From assembly GCF_000003815.2 (NCBI RefSeq), contig NC_049981.1:17903041-17967040 (forward strand): DNA of 64,000 nt. Direction: 5' to 3'. Under the pieces are notes generated by a model, which did not search any database, was not told the origin of the DNA, and saw only the letters and a program-made list of their open reading frames with translations. Below, piece by piece: positions 49,930 through 59,955 of the stretch. Position 1 is the stretch's first letter, and each line of letters begins with the position of its first letter. Source of the DNA: Branchiostoma floridae (taxonomy: Eukaryota; Chordata; Leptocardii; Amphioxiformes; Branchiostomatidae). The position numbers and the translations under genes are program-made.

Positions 49930-52900
49930 ACACACACACGCACGCACGCACGCACACACGCACGCACACACACACGCTCTAACTCACACATCGCAAACAC
50001 ACGCACAAGAAACATGCAGATGCACTCATATCAAAAAGTCCTTTGGAGTTGAATACTCATCATCAATTCGAACTGCTAGTAGGCTCATATTACCTGCAGT
50101 CTCCATGTCACAGTACACATCTACGGTGCCATCTACACCATCAATCGCGAGTTTGTAAACACCGCTTTCAGTCTTTCCTGAATGATGGTAGATCTCCCAA
50201 CAATTGGGCTCTGTAAAAGAATAGAGGACGAGGAGATATTCATACCTGGACGTGATGAAAGTTATTCATGACAAGGAAAATACACACACACACACCCTTA
50301 TTGAATTCTGCCACGGAGCAAACGGGTTATGGGAAAAGGTCTTTGATATATGCATGGGCCAAAAGGTCAACATTCAGCCTATTCAAGACTTGTAGAAGCC
50401 CTTTTCTGGGAAAGATGGTCAGTTCCTCACCTGACGTCATCTCATTCAAACTGGCAGCATCATATGAACCTTGGGGTATTGTCGTGTTGTTAAGCCGGCT
50501 TTATAATTCATGCGGACGCCGGCCGAATTTGTAGATCGGTCATTACTCGCCGAATTTCAACATCGCCCGAGTATCGACTGTATTTTTCGCTGAACATTTC
50601 CCCCCTTTACAAATGGACGGAGCTCGTCCGACGTCCGTCCAACACAGCTCATTATAATTTTTTTAATGAGATTGTCCTATGTCTTCATGGAGGAAGTCAG
50701 AACTAAATAACCTCGTAAAAAAAATTTTTTATCAACTTTAATTTCCGAGTTGCGGGAAATACGTAGGACATAAGTGAAGTGGACGGGTACTCTGAAAACA
50801 ATAATATTAACAGGAACGTTGTGGTACACCAGTCCAAAAACTACTACAACAGCCACAAAGTGCACAGACCAGTCTGATTCACTATAACACAATAATTTGA
50901 CAATGCGGAAATCGGGCAAACCTCGGGCGAACCTCGGGCGAAGGCCGGCAAAGGCCGTCCGAGTTCCAGGCTGGAAGCCCTCAGACATGAATAATATATG
51001 ATCTCACACATCCAAGCCTATAGCCTTGTTGTCCAAATGCCTTTCATTATGAAAGGTACGCAGCATTCTTAGAAAAATACAGCAGTCTTCATTATCTTAT
51101 ATTACGGCCAAACTGTCTACTAAGGATAAAAGCCCCAAACAAAGGCACGTGTTCAACACAGGTGTCAACTTGATTAGGTGACAGTTAAAATTCTGAAAGA
51201 GCTCTCCCAAGCTCCCAGCGACACCAGCACGACGCTCGCCCAAAGCACGCCCAACTTGTTAAAAGTCAGACAGAATATCGTCCGGTTATTGCAGGAAGCC
51301 AGAACGAATCTGGCGCGAAGCCGAAGAGTTCGGTCAAACTCCGACCATAAAAAAGAGAGTCAAAAACTGTCGAATTACCGCCCGAGTATTGTCCCAAGTC
51401 TTGGCCATTGCTCGGACAAGCTCCGGTCGAGCTACAGGCAACCCATTGACGAGCTCTCCGAGCTCAACGCACGCCGCGGAGGCCTCGCTGAAATTAAGTG
51501 CAGCTGCAAGTGCCCTGCAAACGCCAGCCGAGCTGCTAAAAATCGGTCGAGGCCCGCATCATGAATCGCCAAAACGCCGGTCATACTCCGGCCGAAAATG
51601 TCCATTAGAAGCTCGCCAACAACTCGGCGGAGCTAAATTCTTGATTTGTAAAGGGGGCTTAAAGGGGGCTTAAAGGGGGCTGTATGCCGTATAGAAAAGT
51701 CTTTGAATGGGGTTTTCTTGAAGTTGATTTGTTATGACCTGAAATTCTCATAGATGAAATCATGACACCCTAAATTTACCTACTGTCATATTACATTAGA
51801 TAGAGTTTACTATAAGCACATTAACGGTTCCCAGTACGCATAAGTGCTACGAGACAGGAATTGCGGATAATACGTCAAAGTTGAAGGCACCTGAGACATA
51901 GATAAAGCACATCTGGACATTGTTATGCAAATTGGGACAAAATTTGAGACCGTGAGAACATTTTGCAAGTCAGTGACCTCCACCCTTGACACATTACCCA
52001 CACATGCGTACTCGGAACTATGAACATGCTTATTACTGGTCCTCGCTGTTATGCTGTACCGTGACATCCGGTTCCTGTGGCGGTGCCATCTCCTCTCAAC
52101 CGGTCGTTACAGACACATTCCCCTTCCTCTGAGCACGTGGCGTCGGCGTGACATAGTGATGTATCTGAAGCCGTGCAAACTAAAAGAGAAATTTAAAAAA
52201 AATCAGGAACATCCTGGCCTATTGCAATTTAGATTTGCCGTCTGCTGTGGATTTGAAAGCACAGTCTTACCTCAAAATTGGAAAATTGATCCTTGGCACT
52301 ATTTTACAAAAATGTGGAGACAGTCCATCTGAATTGTTATGATATGGGTTAAAGATGCTAGCCTCCGCACATACCCCTAAAGTCTATAGCATGGCAATGT
52401 ACTAAACCAATGTACGTACTTTAACAAACTACATGTACGACAAGAAATCAAGACCATAGCATGTTCAGGTCAAAAGATACAAAAACTTGAAGTTCTGCTG
52501 CAGTACCAAGGTCACACACTAGGGGGCCCAAAATCGACCTTGACCTTTGTCTTCCAAACACCTACCCACATACCAAATATCATTACAATCCATTCAGAGG
52601 CTCTAAAGTTATGCTGACCACAAATATGCGGACACACACACAGACAGACACACAGACACACACACACACACACCAAAAACTATACCTCCATTTTTCATGG
52701 AGGTAAAAATATCTATTATGAGTATACTTTGACTCACTAGTACAAGTTACACCAGCATCATCATCATGGTCGCAGTTTTCAATCCCCCATCCCCTGTTCC
52801 TGCAGTCAAACAGACTTGTCTCGTGACCCTCGCATTTTACATTGTCTAGCCAGATGGGATCCGAGCCCTCGCCGAAATGTGCTTTATCGTGTGCAGCCTC

Positions 52901-53888
52901 GGCGCCCGAGAATCCGAGCATCCGACACACCACCTCAGCGTTGTCCATATCCCAATGGTCATCACAGACGGTCCCCCATTGGCCGTCGTGGAAGACCTCC
53001 ACTCTTCCCTCGGCTGGGTGGCTCCCGCCAACAAGCCGGATAACTATGACAAAATGACAAGAGACATGATTGGTTAGTGATTTAAAGTCCTTGGCTTTGT
53101 AGCGCACAGTGGTGTTGCATATGGTGTTGCAGATCTCCGTTCCAGCAGCCATGGGCCACGCAGAGTTTGTGACAAAATTTGTGTGATCCATACAGTAGGG
53201 GGCAAGTTGCGGTTTAATATCCCAGTCAAAAGTATTTTTTTAACGTTTTTTAGTCGTTTTTATCTGTCTTCCAATTTTGTCATTTTTCTTGAAGTACTCC
53301 AGTTTTGACACAGAAAGATAGACTAAAAAAAGAAAGCCCGATGAAAACGACTAAAAAAACGTTTAAAAAAACAGCCGGAGCCTAACCTCTGCTTGGAGAG
53401 TACGACTATCCCAAGAATGTGACCTTGCCCTTCAGGCGAGTCACTCTGTAGGGCACATTTCCAAACCGGGACCCGGCCGGACAGCTATCAGAAGCAAGCC
53501 AAAAGAATGATATAAAAGACGTCCTAATATACAAAATATCAAAATAAGATTCATGTGAATGATCTGTGTGTATTTCTATGTATAACTGTAACAGTTACAT
53601 TTAATTTTTCGTTTGTTGAAACATCCCGACCGGGCCCCGGTTTGGAAATGTGACCTAAGCCTAAGCGAGTGGCAGTGTATACCAAAGTGACACCTCTTAG
53701 GATGGAAAGTTGTGAAGCAGACCAAACTTCAATACACTACAATAGTACAAACACTTGAAGAATCTTAAAAGTTAGAACCTCTACACATTGTCAGCCATTT
53801 CAATTATTGAGTAATATTTCCTACCTTGACCAGTCGCTTCAGCGGCCATAAGCATCAGGGTACAGGTCAAGAGCACCCCTGTCTTCAT
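40462..53888 (-). CDS. SRCR-EGF-fibrinogen-EGF-EGF-FN3-ZP transmembrane protein, 17 coding exons
   Basis: Type I membrane glycoprotein, 927 aa from 2,784 coding bases. Exons in transcript order: 53888-53825, 53043-52738, 52179-52060, 50210-50094, 49765-49543, 49192-48873, 48382-48266, 47539-47411, 46441-46181, 44791-44610, 44327-44152, 44051-43946, 42840-42701, 42404-42296, 41989-41794, 41209-41069, 40538-40462. Every junction is GT-AG and phase-matched. Domains: signal peptide 1-21, SRCR 22-123, EGF 124-163, fibrinogen C-terminal 165-383, two cbEGF 384-465, FN3 466-552, ZP about 555-815, two basic cleavage motifs (RRKR821, RVRR830), hydrophobic patch about 837-845, TM about 862-882, 45-residue tail. 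ZP modules polymerise extracellular filaments after cleavage; SRCR and fibrinogen-related domains commonly bind microbial or matrix ligands. A recognition or mucosal role is inference. Confidence 0.92.
40806..41036 (+). mobile_element. Family A 3' fragment in a ZP-gene intron
   Basis: AGCTGCAGTACCAAGGTC, TATCATTGCCATCTGTCC and a final TATACCTCCATTTTT match the 52.4-kb fragment. Confidence 0.55.
41069..41209 (-). CDS. ZP protein exon: transmembrane helix
   Basis: 141 bases, phase 1-1. A 21-residue Gly/Ala/Val/Leu helix is followed by the stop-transfer segment SHTRKPR. Confidence 0.9.
41794..41989 (-). CDS. ZP protein exon: ZP-C end and cleavage region
   Basis: 196 bases, phase 0 in, 1 out. 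[10 protein letters not shown], then two more cysteines close ZP-C. RRKR (818-821) and RVRR (827-830) are furin-type sites, followed by a small hydrophobic patch ([10 protein letters not shown]). Confidence 0.9.
42296..42404 (-). CDS. ZP protein exon: ZP-C part 2
   Basis: 109 bases, phase 2 in, 0 out. Starts GCKIEPS and contains [11 protein letters not shown], the ZP-C strand before the last cysteine cluster. Confidence 0.88.
42449..42585. repeat. CA microsatellite in a ZP-gene intron
   Basis: ACACAC arrays with AAACAC and TATACAC interruptions. Confidence 0.95.
42701..42840 (-). CDS. ZP protein exon: ZP-C part 1
   Basis: 140 bases, phase 0 in, 2 out. [11 protein letters not shown] and [11 protein letters not shown] with PQVNIIQDG are typical ZP-C. 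Donor GTTGGT is weaker than its neighbours. Confidence 0.88.
43946..44051 (-). CDS. ZP protein exon: inter-ZP linker and start of ZP-C
   Basis: 106 bases, phase 2 in, 0 out. No cysteine; [17 protein letters not shown] matches the start of ZP-C strands. Donor GTATGT. Confidence 0.82.
44152..44327 (-). CDS. ZP protein exon: ZP-N part 2
   Basis: 176 bases, phase 0 in, 2 out. Reads to [16 protein letters not shown], supplying the fourth ZP-N cysteine. Confidence 0.88.
44505..44575 (-). mobile_element. SINE head fragment in a ZP-gene intron
   Basis: Minus strand CCCTGTGGCGCAACTAGTAG and CAGTTGAGCTCCTG match the head at 928-1,000. Confidence 0.45.
44610..44791 (-). CDS. ZP protein exon: ZP-N part 1
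   Basis: 182 bases, phase 1 in, 0 out. [22 protein letters not shown] and FTDCGTV give the first three ZP-N cysteines in their usual context. Confidence 0.9.
45118..45760. repeat. ATGTAACATCTAACTCC minisatellite, interrupted by a MITE
   Basis: Units of about 17 and 22 bases (CATGTAACATC(GATC)TAACTC) fill 45,118-45,509 and resume at 45,678-45,760. Lies in the intron between FN3 and ZP exons. Confidence 0.9.
45510..45677. mobile_element. 168-bp MITE inserted in the minisatellite
   Basis: TAGCCTGGGTACCATCC with AGTAGTTCGCTCC at the left and GGAGCGAACTACT with GGGTGGTACCAGGCTA at the right are inverted repeats. ACATCTAAC abuts both ends, but that is also the host repeat unit. Confidence 0.75.
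45827..45881. repeat. TA microsatellite
   Basis: About 27 TA units with no interruption, so likely length-variable. Confidence 0.95.
46181..46441 (-). CDS. ZP protein exon: fibronectin type III domain
   Basis: 261 bases, phase 1-1, a whole FN3 in one exon: [18 protein letters not shown], and [15 protein letters not shown]. One Cys near the start (FPDCGID) is unusual for FN3. Donor GTTAGT. Confidence 0.9.
46918..47112. mobile_element. MITE in a ZP-gene intron
   Basis: CCTAGCCTCTACCAGGTTTC and the reverse of GGAGCCTGGTAGAGGCCT form terminal inverted repeats, 195 bases apart. Confidence 0.6.
47411..47539 (-). CDS. ZP protein exon: calcium-binding EGF 2
   Basis: 129 bases, phase 1-1. DVDEC start, [12 protein letters not shown] consensus and GDGVDC end; six cysteines. 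Tandem cbEGFs usually form a rigid calcium-stabilised rod. Confidence 0.93.
48266..48382 (-). CDS. ZP protein exon: calcium-binding EGF 1
   Basis: 117 bases, phase 1-1. DEC start, [12 protein letters not shown] with the hydroxylation-type consensus, and NGFTC end; six cysteines. Confidence 0.93.
48873..49192 (-). CDS. ZP protein exon: fibrinogen domain part 3
   Basis: 320 bases, phase 2 in, 1 out. Holds FSTKDDDND (calcium loop), a Cys pair, [17 protein letters not shown] and the closing [11 protein letters not shown]. The loop between the calcium site and WWF is longer and more acidic than in ficolins. Confidence 0.95.
49543..49765 (-). CDS. ZP protein exon: fibrinogen domain part 2
   Basis: 223 bases, phase 1 in, 2 out. 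Contains [14 protein letters not shown], the [10 protein letters not shown] block and EYWLGNE, all hallmarks of the central fibrinogen-related fold. Confidence 0.95.
49829..49978. repeat. CA microsatellite, about 150 bases
   Basis: Long ACACAC array with CGCACGCACG segments at the right end, in the intron between fibrinogen exons 1 and 2. Confidence 0.95.
50094..50210 (-). CDS. ZP protein exon: fibrinogen domain part 1
   Basis: 117 bases, phase 1-1. [19 protein letters not shown] and VYCDMETAG are the diagnostic N-terminal motifs of fibrinogen-related domains. Confidence 0.92.
50494..51658. mobile_element. Family E: TTAA-flanked element, copy 1
   Basis: Left end GCCGGCTTTATAATTC and right end (reversed) GCCCCCTTTACAAATC are related inverted repeats, with TTAA at 50490-50493 and 51659-51662. 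Many short CGAGCTC-like motifs inside. Lies in the intron before the fibrinogen exons of the ZP gene. Confidence 0.65.
52060..52179 (-). CDS. ZP protein exon: first EGF-like domain
   Basis: 120 bases, phase 1-1. Six cysteines with spacing [18 protein letters not shown] and GTGC, an EGF-like fold with a [10 protein letters not shown] end rather than a calcium-binding consensus. Acceptor TTTTAG, donor GTACAG. Confidence 0.82.
52430..52706 (+). mobile_element. Family A 3' fragment next to the SRCR exon
   Basis: CTGCTGCAGTACCAAGGTCA, CTAGGGGGCCCAAAATCG, a CACA/GACA run and terminal CCATTTTTCATGGAGGTA. It ends 32 bases from the SRCR exon donor. Confidence 0.6.
52738..53043 (-). CDS. ZP protein exon: SRCR domain
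   Basis: One 306-base exon, phase 1-1, encodes a whole scavenger-receptor cysteine-rich domain. It opens with VIRLVGG and contains [16 protein letters not shown], the VVCRMLGF core and a terminal GVTC. Six cysteines are seen, the group A set. Donor GTGAGT. Confidence 0.95.
53215..53390. repeat. Fold-back element
   Basis: TTTTTTTAACGTTTTTTAGTCG near 53,235 pairs with CGACTAAAAAAACGTTTAAAA near 53,350. Confidence 0.6.
53450..53655. mobile_element. MITE with ACATTTCCAAACCGGG termini, copy 1
   Basis: CACATTTCCAAACCGGGACC at the left and CCCCGGTTTGGAAATGTG at the right. A second copy is at about 54,045-54,180, with the left end reduced to CACATTTCCA. Confidence 0.65.
53825..53888 (-). CDS. ZP protein first coding exon: signal peptide
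   Basis: The ATG at 53888-53886 is preceded by GACACC and lies 21 bases inside an exon starting at 53909 after a T-rich acceptor. [20 protein letters not shown] is a classical signal peptide. Donor GTAGGA, phase 1. Confidence 0.85.
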
Positions 53889-54044
53889 GGTGTCTTATCT
53901 ACTCTCCACCTGAAAAAAAAAAGAAAACTCCGCTGCCTCAGATCTGCATTAGAAATAAAACTGGTCCAAATATACTGAGAAAATGTCTGGGTACCAGGCT
54001 GGTAGAGAAACGCCGAGGAAATAAAGTGACTCAGCCTAATTATG

Positions 54045-54180
54045 CCAGGGTCACATTTCCACACTACCACACACGACAACAAAACTTACAAAACAAATTA
54101 GTCATTTGTGTATATATCAAGAATCTACACTTTCATTTGTCTATCACGCCCGGCCCCGGTTTGGAAATGTAACTCCGGTG
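54045..54180. mobile_element. MITE, copy 2, in the first intron of the ZP gene
   Basis: GTCACATTTCCACAC at the left and CCGGCCCCGGTTTGGAAATG at the right match copy 1 at 53,450. Confidence 0.5.
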
Positions 54181-56062
54181 TTAGTCCCGCCCGACAGCAC
54201 TTTCGTTTTTCGAAGACAAACAACAGTTTTTGTGTTTACAATGGTTCTCCTGTCGATTCGACAGATGAGCAGGCAGACAGGCATTTACCTGCTTTGCCTG
54301 ACCTGCACATGACTTTTTTTATGGTGAAGGAGGGGTGTGCAATTCCTTCTCCACCCTCTCGTCTACTGGAGCACTAAGTCTCACAGGGACAGAACTGTAT
54401 GACACGTGCGAGACGGCTCCAGCAGATGCAGCTTTGTTACTTGTTTACAATACTAGGGCAAACGTAGGCAACCCGCAATTACTTATTACTAACGAAAACG
54501 TGTAACGGAAAAGTTCCACCGCATCTGCATTTACAAGGCAGTCTGATACTAGAGCCGGGCATCAAAGAGTATCTAAAAAAAGCACCGCGCATCTTGAAAC
54601 AGCACAAGGTGGAGGAAGTACAGTAACATGGTGGGATGATGTGGGCTGAATATTCGCAATTTGTTTGTATACGCGGTACATCCGTCCCATGGCGTAACAC
54701 ACTAGGTTAAAATTTGTACTGAAGGCTACAGGCTGCATATACAGACACAGTTATTTGACCCAGTCACATTGGGTGTAGCCTGGTAACCATACCATCGGGA
54801 GATAGCCGATACCTCTCTGGGAGTGTAGCACACCCGTCCTGTTCATTATCGCAGGCCGGGAATTTTTTACGGGGTTGGGTCTGGCGACGAAAGCCAAAAC
54901 GACAGGCTGGCAGAAACTGGTCGATGCTTCGCACCCCAACCAGAGGAGAATGCTGACCAGGTTATATCGGGTGTTACCCCTCCTCTTTTCGATAAGCACA
55001 GTGGGTTGTTTAACGTGTTTTTTGTTCATACATGTTGCATGCATTGAACAGCAGTCATGGATAGAAATGATGAGTAGACTCTACACAGTACTCCAGTTCA
55101 GTGGTCCATAGCTGCGAAGTGTTGTTACATATTGAGAAGGAGCTTGGGGTATGCCGTATGGCTGTTCTCAAAAACGGGACCTTCATCGACTTAGTATCCG
55201 ACAAATATCCGTAGCTACAGCTATTTATTTTCTCCTGAGTCGAATGAGGACATGGGCTTAAAGTAAATTTCTCAAGGCCAGAACATTTCCCAACAGGACC
55301 TGTCAGGGATCCAAACTCAGTACCGCCAGGTTCTAAAGTGAACAATTCTAATCACAAAGCAACCAGATTGGATTGTCCGTACGAAAAGTTAACTTATATA
55401 CAGAGAACAGGTGCAGTAAGAACAACAGCTACTACTGTTAAATGTGGACACCCCCTCACGCTTTCTTAACAACAACAGTTTCTGAGGATACTTTGTCAGA
55501 ATCTTACGTGTGGGTGAAAATGGAATGATTGCCAGAGATCAATATGTCAATTTTTCACACAACACAAGAAAAAAGCAAAATTTCTAAGGATTTAAGTTGA
55601 TCATCAAGTATTCAGAACATACTAAAAAGCATCTTAAGATCATCTCAAGATTTCTTAAATTGAGAAAACGGACAATCCATGAGTTTATAAACCGGTAAAT
55701 GTAGTATGAACAGTTACAGACTGTAATGGTAAATACCGGTCCATACGTCTTAGACAAAACTAAATGCAATATTTCCAAGGGAAAAGGCTACTTTACAGAC
55801 GCATCCTTCATTCGCGTGTTCAACTTAACGGGCACAAAACAATTTCTACGAAAAGCTACGGAAAGTAGAATACGTGAAAATCAAAGTTCAGTTGGGTGTC
55901 AACAATCGCGTAACTCAAAGTATAGCGTGGAGGAAACGACCGAAATGGTACGAAAATACATGTATACTTAAAAAGGAAAGAAAAAATTCAGTAAAAGAAA
56001 ATTTTACTTAATCATCTTTCTAAAGTGGAGAAAAACAAAGTAAAAAACAAAATAGTGCACAC
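54181..56062. other. First intron of the ZP gene
   Basis: No coding exon seen. 54,775-54,860 starts TAGCCTGGTAACCAT, similar to the MITE terminus at 45,510. Confidence 0.4.
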
Positions 56063-56240
56063 CTGTCGACGAACGTTGTTGTGCGGGATCGTATCCACGA
56101 GGCCGACAGAAAGGACAGGGATGTCCCCGACAACGATTCTCGAACTCGGCAGTTGGTACTCAGGAAACCCGCGCTTTCCCAGCCGCGCTCCACGTTGTAA
56201 ATGATGTACAGTAGTGCTGTTCTCTTGTATGAACAGGAGT
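56063..56240 (-). other. Likely 5'UTR exon of the ZP protein gene
   Basis: The coding exon starts with 21 untranslated bases after an acceptor, so a non-coding upstream exon is needed. A GACAG/GTGTGC donor at 56063/56062 and a TATA box at 56270-56277 bracket a candidate of about 178 bases. The 5' end is inferred from the TATA position. Confidence 0.4.
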
Positions 56241-56269
56241 CAACTGCTGGAGTCTGCTGTGCCTGTCGT

Positions 56270-56277
56270 TTATATAG
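56270..56277 (-). promoter_or_regulatory. TATA box TATATAAA for the ZP protein gene
   Basis: TATATAAA on the minus strand, about 30 bases upstream of the inferred transcription start. Presence of the motif is seen; use as promoter is inferred. Confidence 0.45.
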
Positions 56278-57084
56278 CAGAATTACGTGACACTGATAGC
56301 GTAGACCAGTTGCTGTGGTTGGTCAGAGCGAGTGACGTGTGTTTAATTTTTTTTGCGTGTGTTTAATTTTTGAAATGCGTCAACGGTTTAGCTAATAACG
56401 GCAAATTTAGAAAAAAAAGGGAGATTCTCGTGGATAAAAATCCTTCTTTAGGATAATGGTTTAGTGATACAGTTAATGAGATGACGTGGAATGCTGCTCC
56501 TATTTTGCTAATCTCTCTCTAGTTTTCTCCTACTCAACCGTTATTACGCTAGGCCAATAATTTTACTATTACTGGCCTATGACGCATATCACCGTAATGT
56601 CAGTTGAGCTTGGTTAAACGTCTTCTCCAGTCTGTCATTAGAAAAATATTTGGTTGGAGGTATAAGTTAACGTCATGACTTCCCAACACTAATTACGTAG
56701 AGCCAAGTGCAACTAGCAATACTGCCATTGTTGGCATTGACGAATGAAGACCTTTATTGCACTTATATGCCCACAGGTCGCGACAAAAGAAAATTTTACA
56801 AATGCATTGGATATATATATACATGTCAACCTACGATACACGAATTATATCCTACTAAGTGAATTCGACTTCTCGTTTTCTTCTTTCTCGCTTCTCTGTG
56901 ATGGTGAAAATATAGGAACAGAGTATGATTTGCCTAAATACATTAGTAGGTTCTAGCAGTCTATAATGTTCAGCTCTCTCCTTGATTAATGTCGTCATCA
57001 GTCACCGAGTATAGTACTTTCAAGATGTTTTAAACAAACTTTGGGCAAAGTAGTAGGATGGGCGTTTCATGGGTGCGACGCCGA

Positions 57085-58665
57085 TTGGTAAACCCTCTTG
57101 AGCCTGTACCATTCTTATACTTGGAACCAAATCTTTGGAAGAAGTACCAACACTGTAATGTGGACTCGGATATTAAGAGAATTCGAACCTTGCAAGATGA
57201 CGAATAGTCCTCCTTAGTCAGTTATGGCCACTATGTAATCAGGGACTTTGGCATATTGCTAACCACTGCACGCACGCCAGACCGCCTCGCCTAACTTAGA
57301 ATACGATGTGTTGGGTGTGGGCCATGGGGCAGCTCAGAACTGAGCGGAGCCCTTGCTGGGTAGAGCGGTTATCGTGTTCTTTTTCTTTCAACATGTTCTA
57401 CAGTTAGAAATTCCACATTGTGCAAATTCTTTTTTTTTTTGTGTAGAGCTGTATAGTTATTAGTTATTTAGTGACAAAGGCTGGAGAGCTATGCTGCAAT
57501 TACAGCGATTGTTACCACAATCATCATCAGGCAGTAATGATGAAAATTGTTAGCCTAATGTAATGTTCAATGGTTAAGTAGGAGAAAACCAGTGAGAGAT
57601 AAGTAAACTGAAAAGCAGCATGCCACGCTATCTCGTTAACTGAATCCCCGAACTATTATAGAAAAACGTTTTTCATCCACAGGCCTAGCTTATTGGTTGT
57701 TAGTGTCACCGTTGACGCATTTCAAAATGACCAACTCTGCCAAATCCCGGTGTAAGACAGACTAAACAAATTCATAAGTCTCAATTCCTTAACAACAAGT
57801 ACACACACCATCCAAAGTTTTAAAACGTTGTCTCTAAACAAGCTATAAATGATATACTGTGGTTGTCACAGCTCACGCTGATACACTCGGAGTTTTATGC
57901 TGGTTCTTTTTTATCATTGCTGTCAAAAATCTGAAGGAGATATGGGAATCATACTTCATTTTAAAAACTTTGAAACGTTCTGTATGGTTAGTAGTTTTCC
58001 TCACACAAGTCATTCTCTCTGACCAATCGAAGTGTGCCTCAGACGCAACAAGTCTCAGTTCTGCAGCACCTTTAATAAGAAACAGGAACTTTTTCCCTGA
58101 CCAAGTCAGAAATAATGGATTGTTGTTAAACTGACAAATATGAAGTTGTGCTGGCTTTTTATCATTCGTGTTAAATAAGTATCTAATTCATGAAAATAGC
58201 CTTAGGTTTCGTAGATGATGAAATGTACGCGATGATTCAAAGTTTTCCTCAGTCCTTTTTTCCATCATGTAATTTCCCTCACCCGGGTAAAAATATGACT
58301 AATTACGTTTACCCAAAAATTCACCTTACAACAGGGTCATCGTTACGTTGTCTAAAGGTCACTGATGACAGTAATTTCAAGATTGTTTTTTTTTTGTTGC
58401 AAACAAGCATTAGATCTTCACATCTTCACACTCCGTTTCATGCTGCGTCAATGGTTAAACCCTCTTGTGCTTGCCCCTTTCTTCTCCTTCGAGCCGAATC
58501 CTTGGCAGACGTATCAACATTGTTCTCAGTTATTAAGAGGATTTGGCCCTTACAATATTGAAGAATAGTTCTCCTTAACCAGTTATGGTCATTATGTAAT
58601 CAGGAATTTTGGCTTAATGCTGACCACTGCGTTGCACGCCAGGCTGTCCTCATCTAACCTACCTC
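57085..58665 (+). repeat. Direct repeat pair in the 3' repeat nest
   Basis: 57,085-57,295 and 58,445-58,665 share AAACCCTCTTG, then the order AGTCAGTTATGGCCAC / ACCAGTTATGGTCAT, TATGTAATCAGG and ACCACTGC. An inverted third copy is at 61,745-61,935. Confidence 0.6.
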
Positions 58666-59248
58666 TTGAATTAGGTGGGATGGGGGACTAGGAAAGATCA
58701 AAGACGTTTTATATAACGCCCATATAACGTCCTTGGAAAGATCTATCAACTTCTTACCTTCAACAAATCTCTGCTCTCAGGCGCTAGCATTACCTCCGCT
58801 AGGTTCATCCTAGCGTTCTCACTTATATTTTATGATCTTCTCATAGTTTTCTTCATCTTACCAACCTATTACCGTCGTCTTGTGTTTTCTGTGAGTTTTG
58901 AATTTCTTTGTGTTGGACAACTATTCACACAAGAACTTAGTTTCCTATACGTCTATAAGTAACAGCATGTAGCCAGTTCTACAGTGCCATTCTTATCGTG
59001 TTGTTGGTATGTTTGTTGTTACTCTTTGACTGGAGGGTAACGTACGTCGACAGAGTATTGTGATGGCTGTGCGATGATGCACGTTGTTGTTATAATCGAT
59101 GTAATATTTTCAGATATCACCCCTACGTCTCTCGACCGGTCCAGGTCTGTGTTATTTCGGCGTGTTAGGCGTTGCGGTAATTGAATACTGCCTAGCAGAT
59201 GTTGCGTGATGCAGATATGGGGTTATGCGAGAACAGCTGTCGCTTTAA

Positions 59249-59955
59249 GCCGGCTTTACAATTCATGCGGACGCCGGCCGAATTTGTAGCTCGGTCAGAG
59301 TTCGCCGAATTTCAACATCGCCCGAGTATCGGCTGTATTTTTCGCTGAAAATCTGCCCCCTTTACAAATAGACGGAGCCCGTCCGACGTCCGTCCAACAC
59401 AACTGATTATAAGTTGTTAATGAGATTGTACTATGTCTTGAACATGGACGAAGTCAGAACTGACTAACCTTGTAAAAAGCCAATATGTGTGTAAAATTTA
59501 ATTTCTGAGTTGCGGGATATATGCATGACATGAGTGGAGTGGACGGGCACACTGAAAACAATAATATCAACGGGAATGTTGTGATACACCAATCCGAAAA
59601 CTATCACAAGAGCCATAAAGTTAACAGACCAGTCTTATTCAACATAATACAATAGTTTTGACGTTGCGGAAATCGGGCGAACCTCGGGCAAACCTTGGGC
59701 GAACCTCGAGCGAAGGCCGGCACAGGCCGTTCGAGTTTTAGACTGGAAACCTTCAGACATGAAGAATATATGATCTCACACATCCAAACCTATAGCAAAA
59801 AAATAAATAGGAAGTACTGTCTTCGTGTCCAATTCCCTTATATTATAAGAGGTACGCAGCTTTCTTAGCAAAGTTCATACAATAGTCTTTATTTATCTTA
59901 TATTTCGGACAATCTTTTTACTAAAGATGAAAGCCCAAAACAAAGGCACGTTGGT
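59249..59955. mobile_element. Family E: copy 2, right-truncated
   Basis: Same orientation; high identity to 50,494-51,150 beginning GCCGGCTTTACAATTCATGC after TTAA at 59245-59248. Similarity stops near 59,955. Confidence 0.65.

Noticed and set aside
52816-53077. Plus-strand ORFs rich in Arg/Pro
   Set aside because: Antisense of the SRCR exon.
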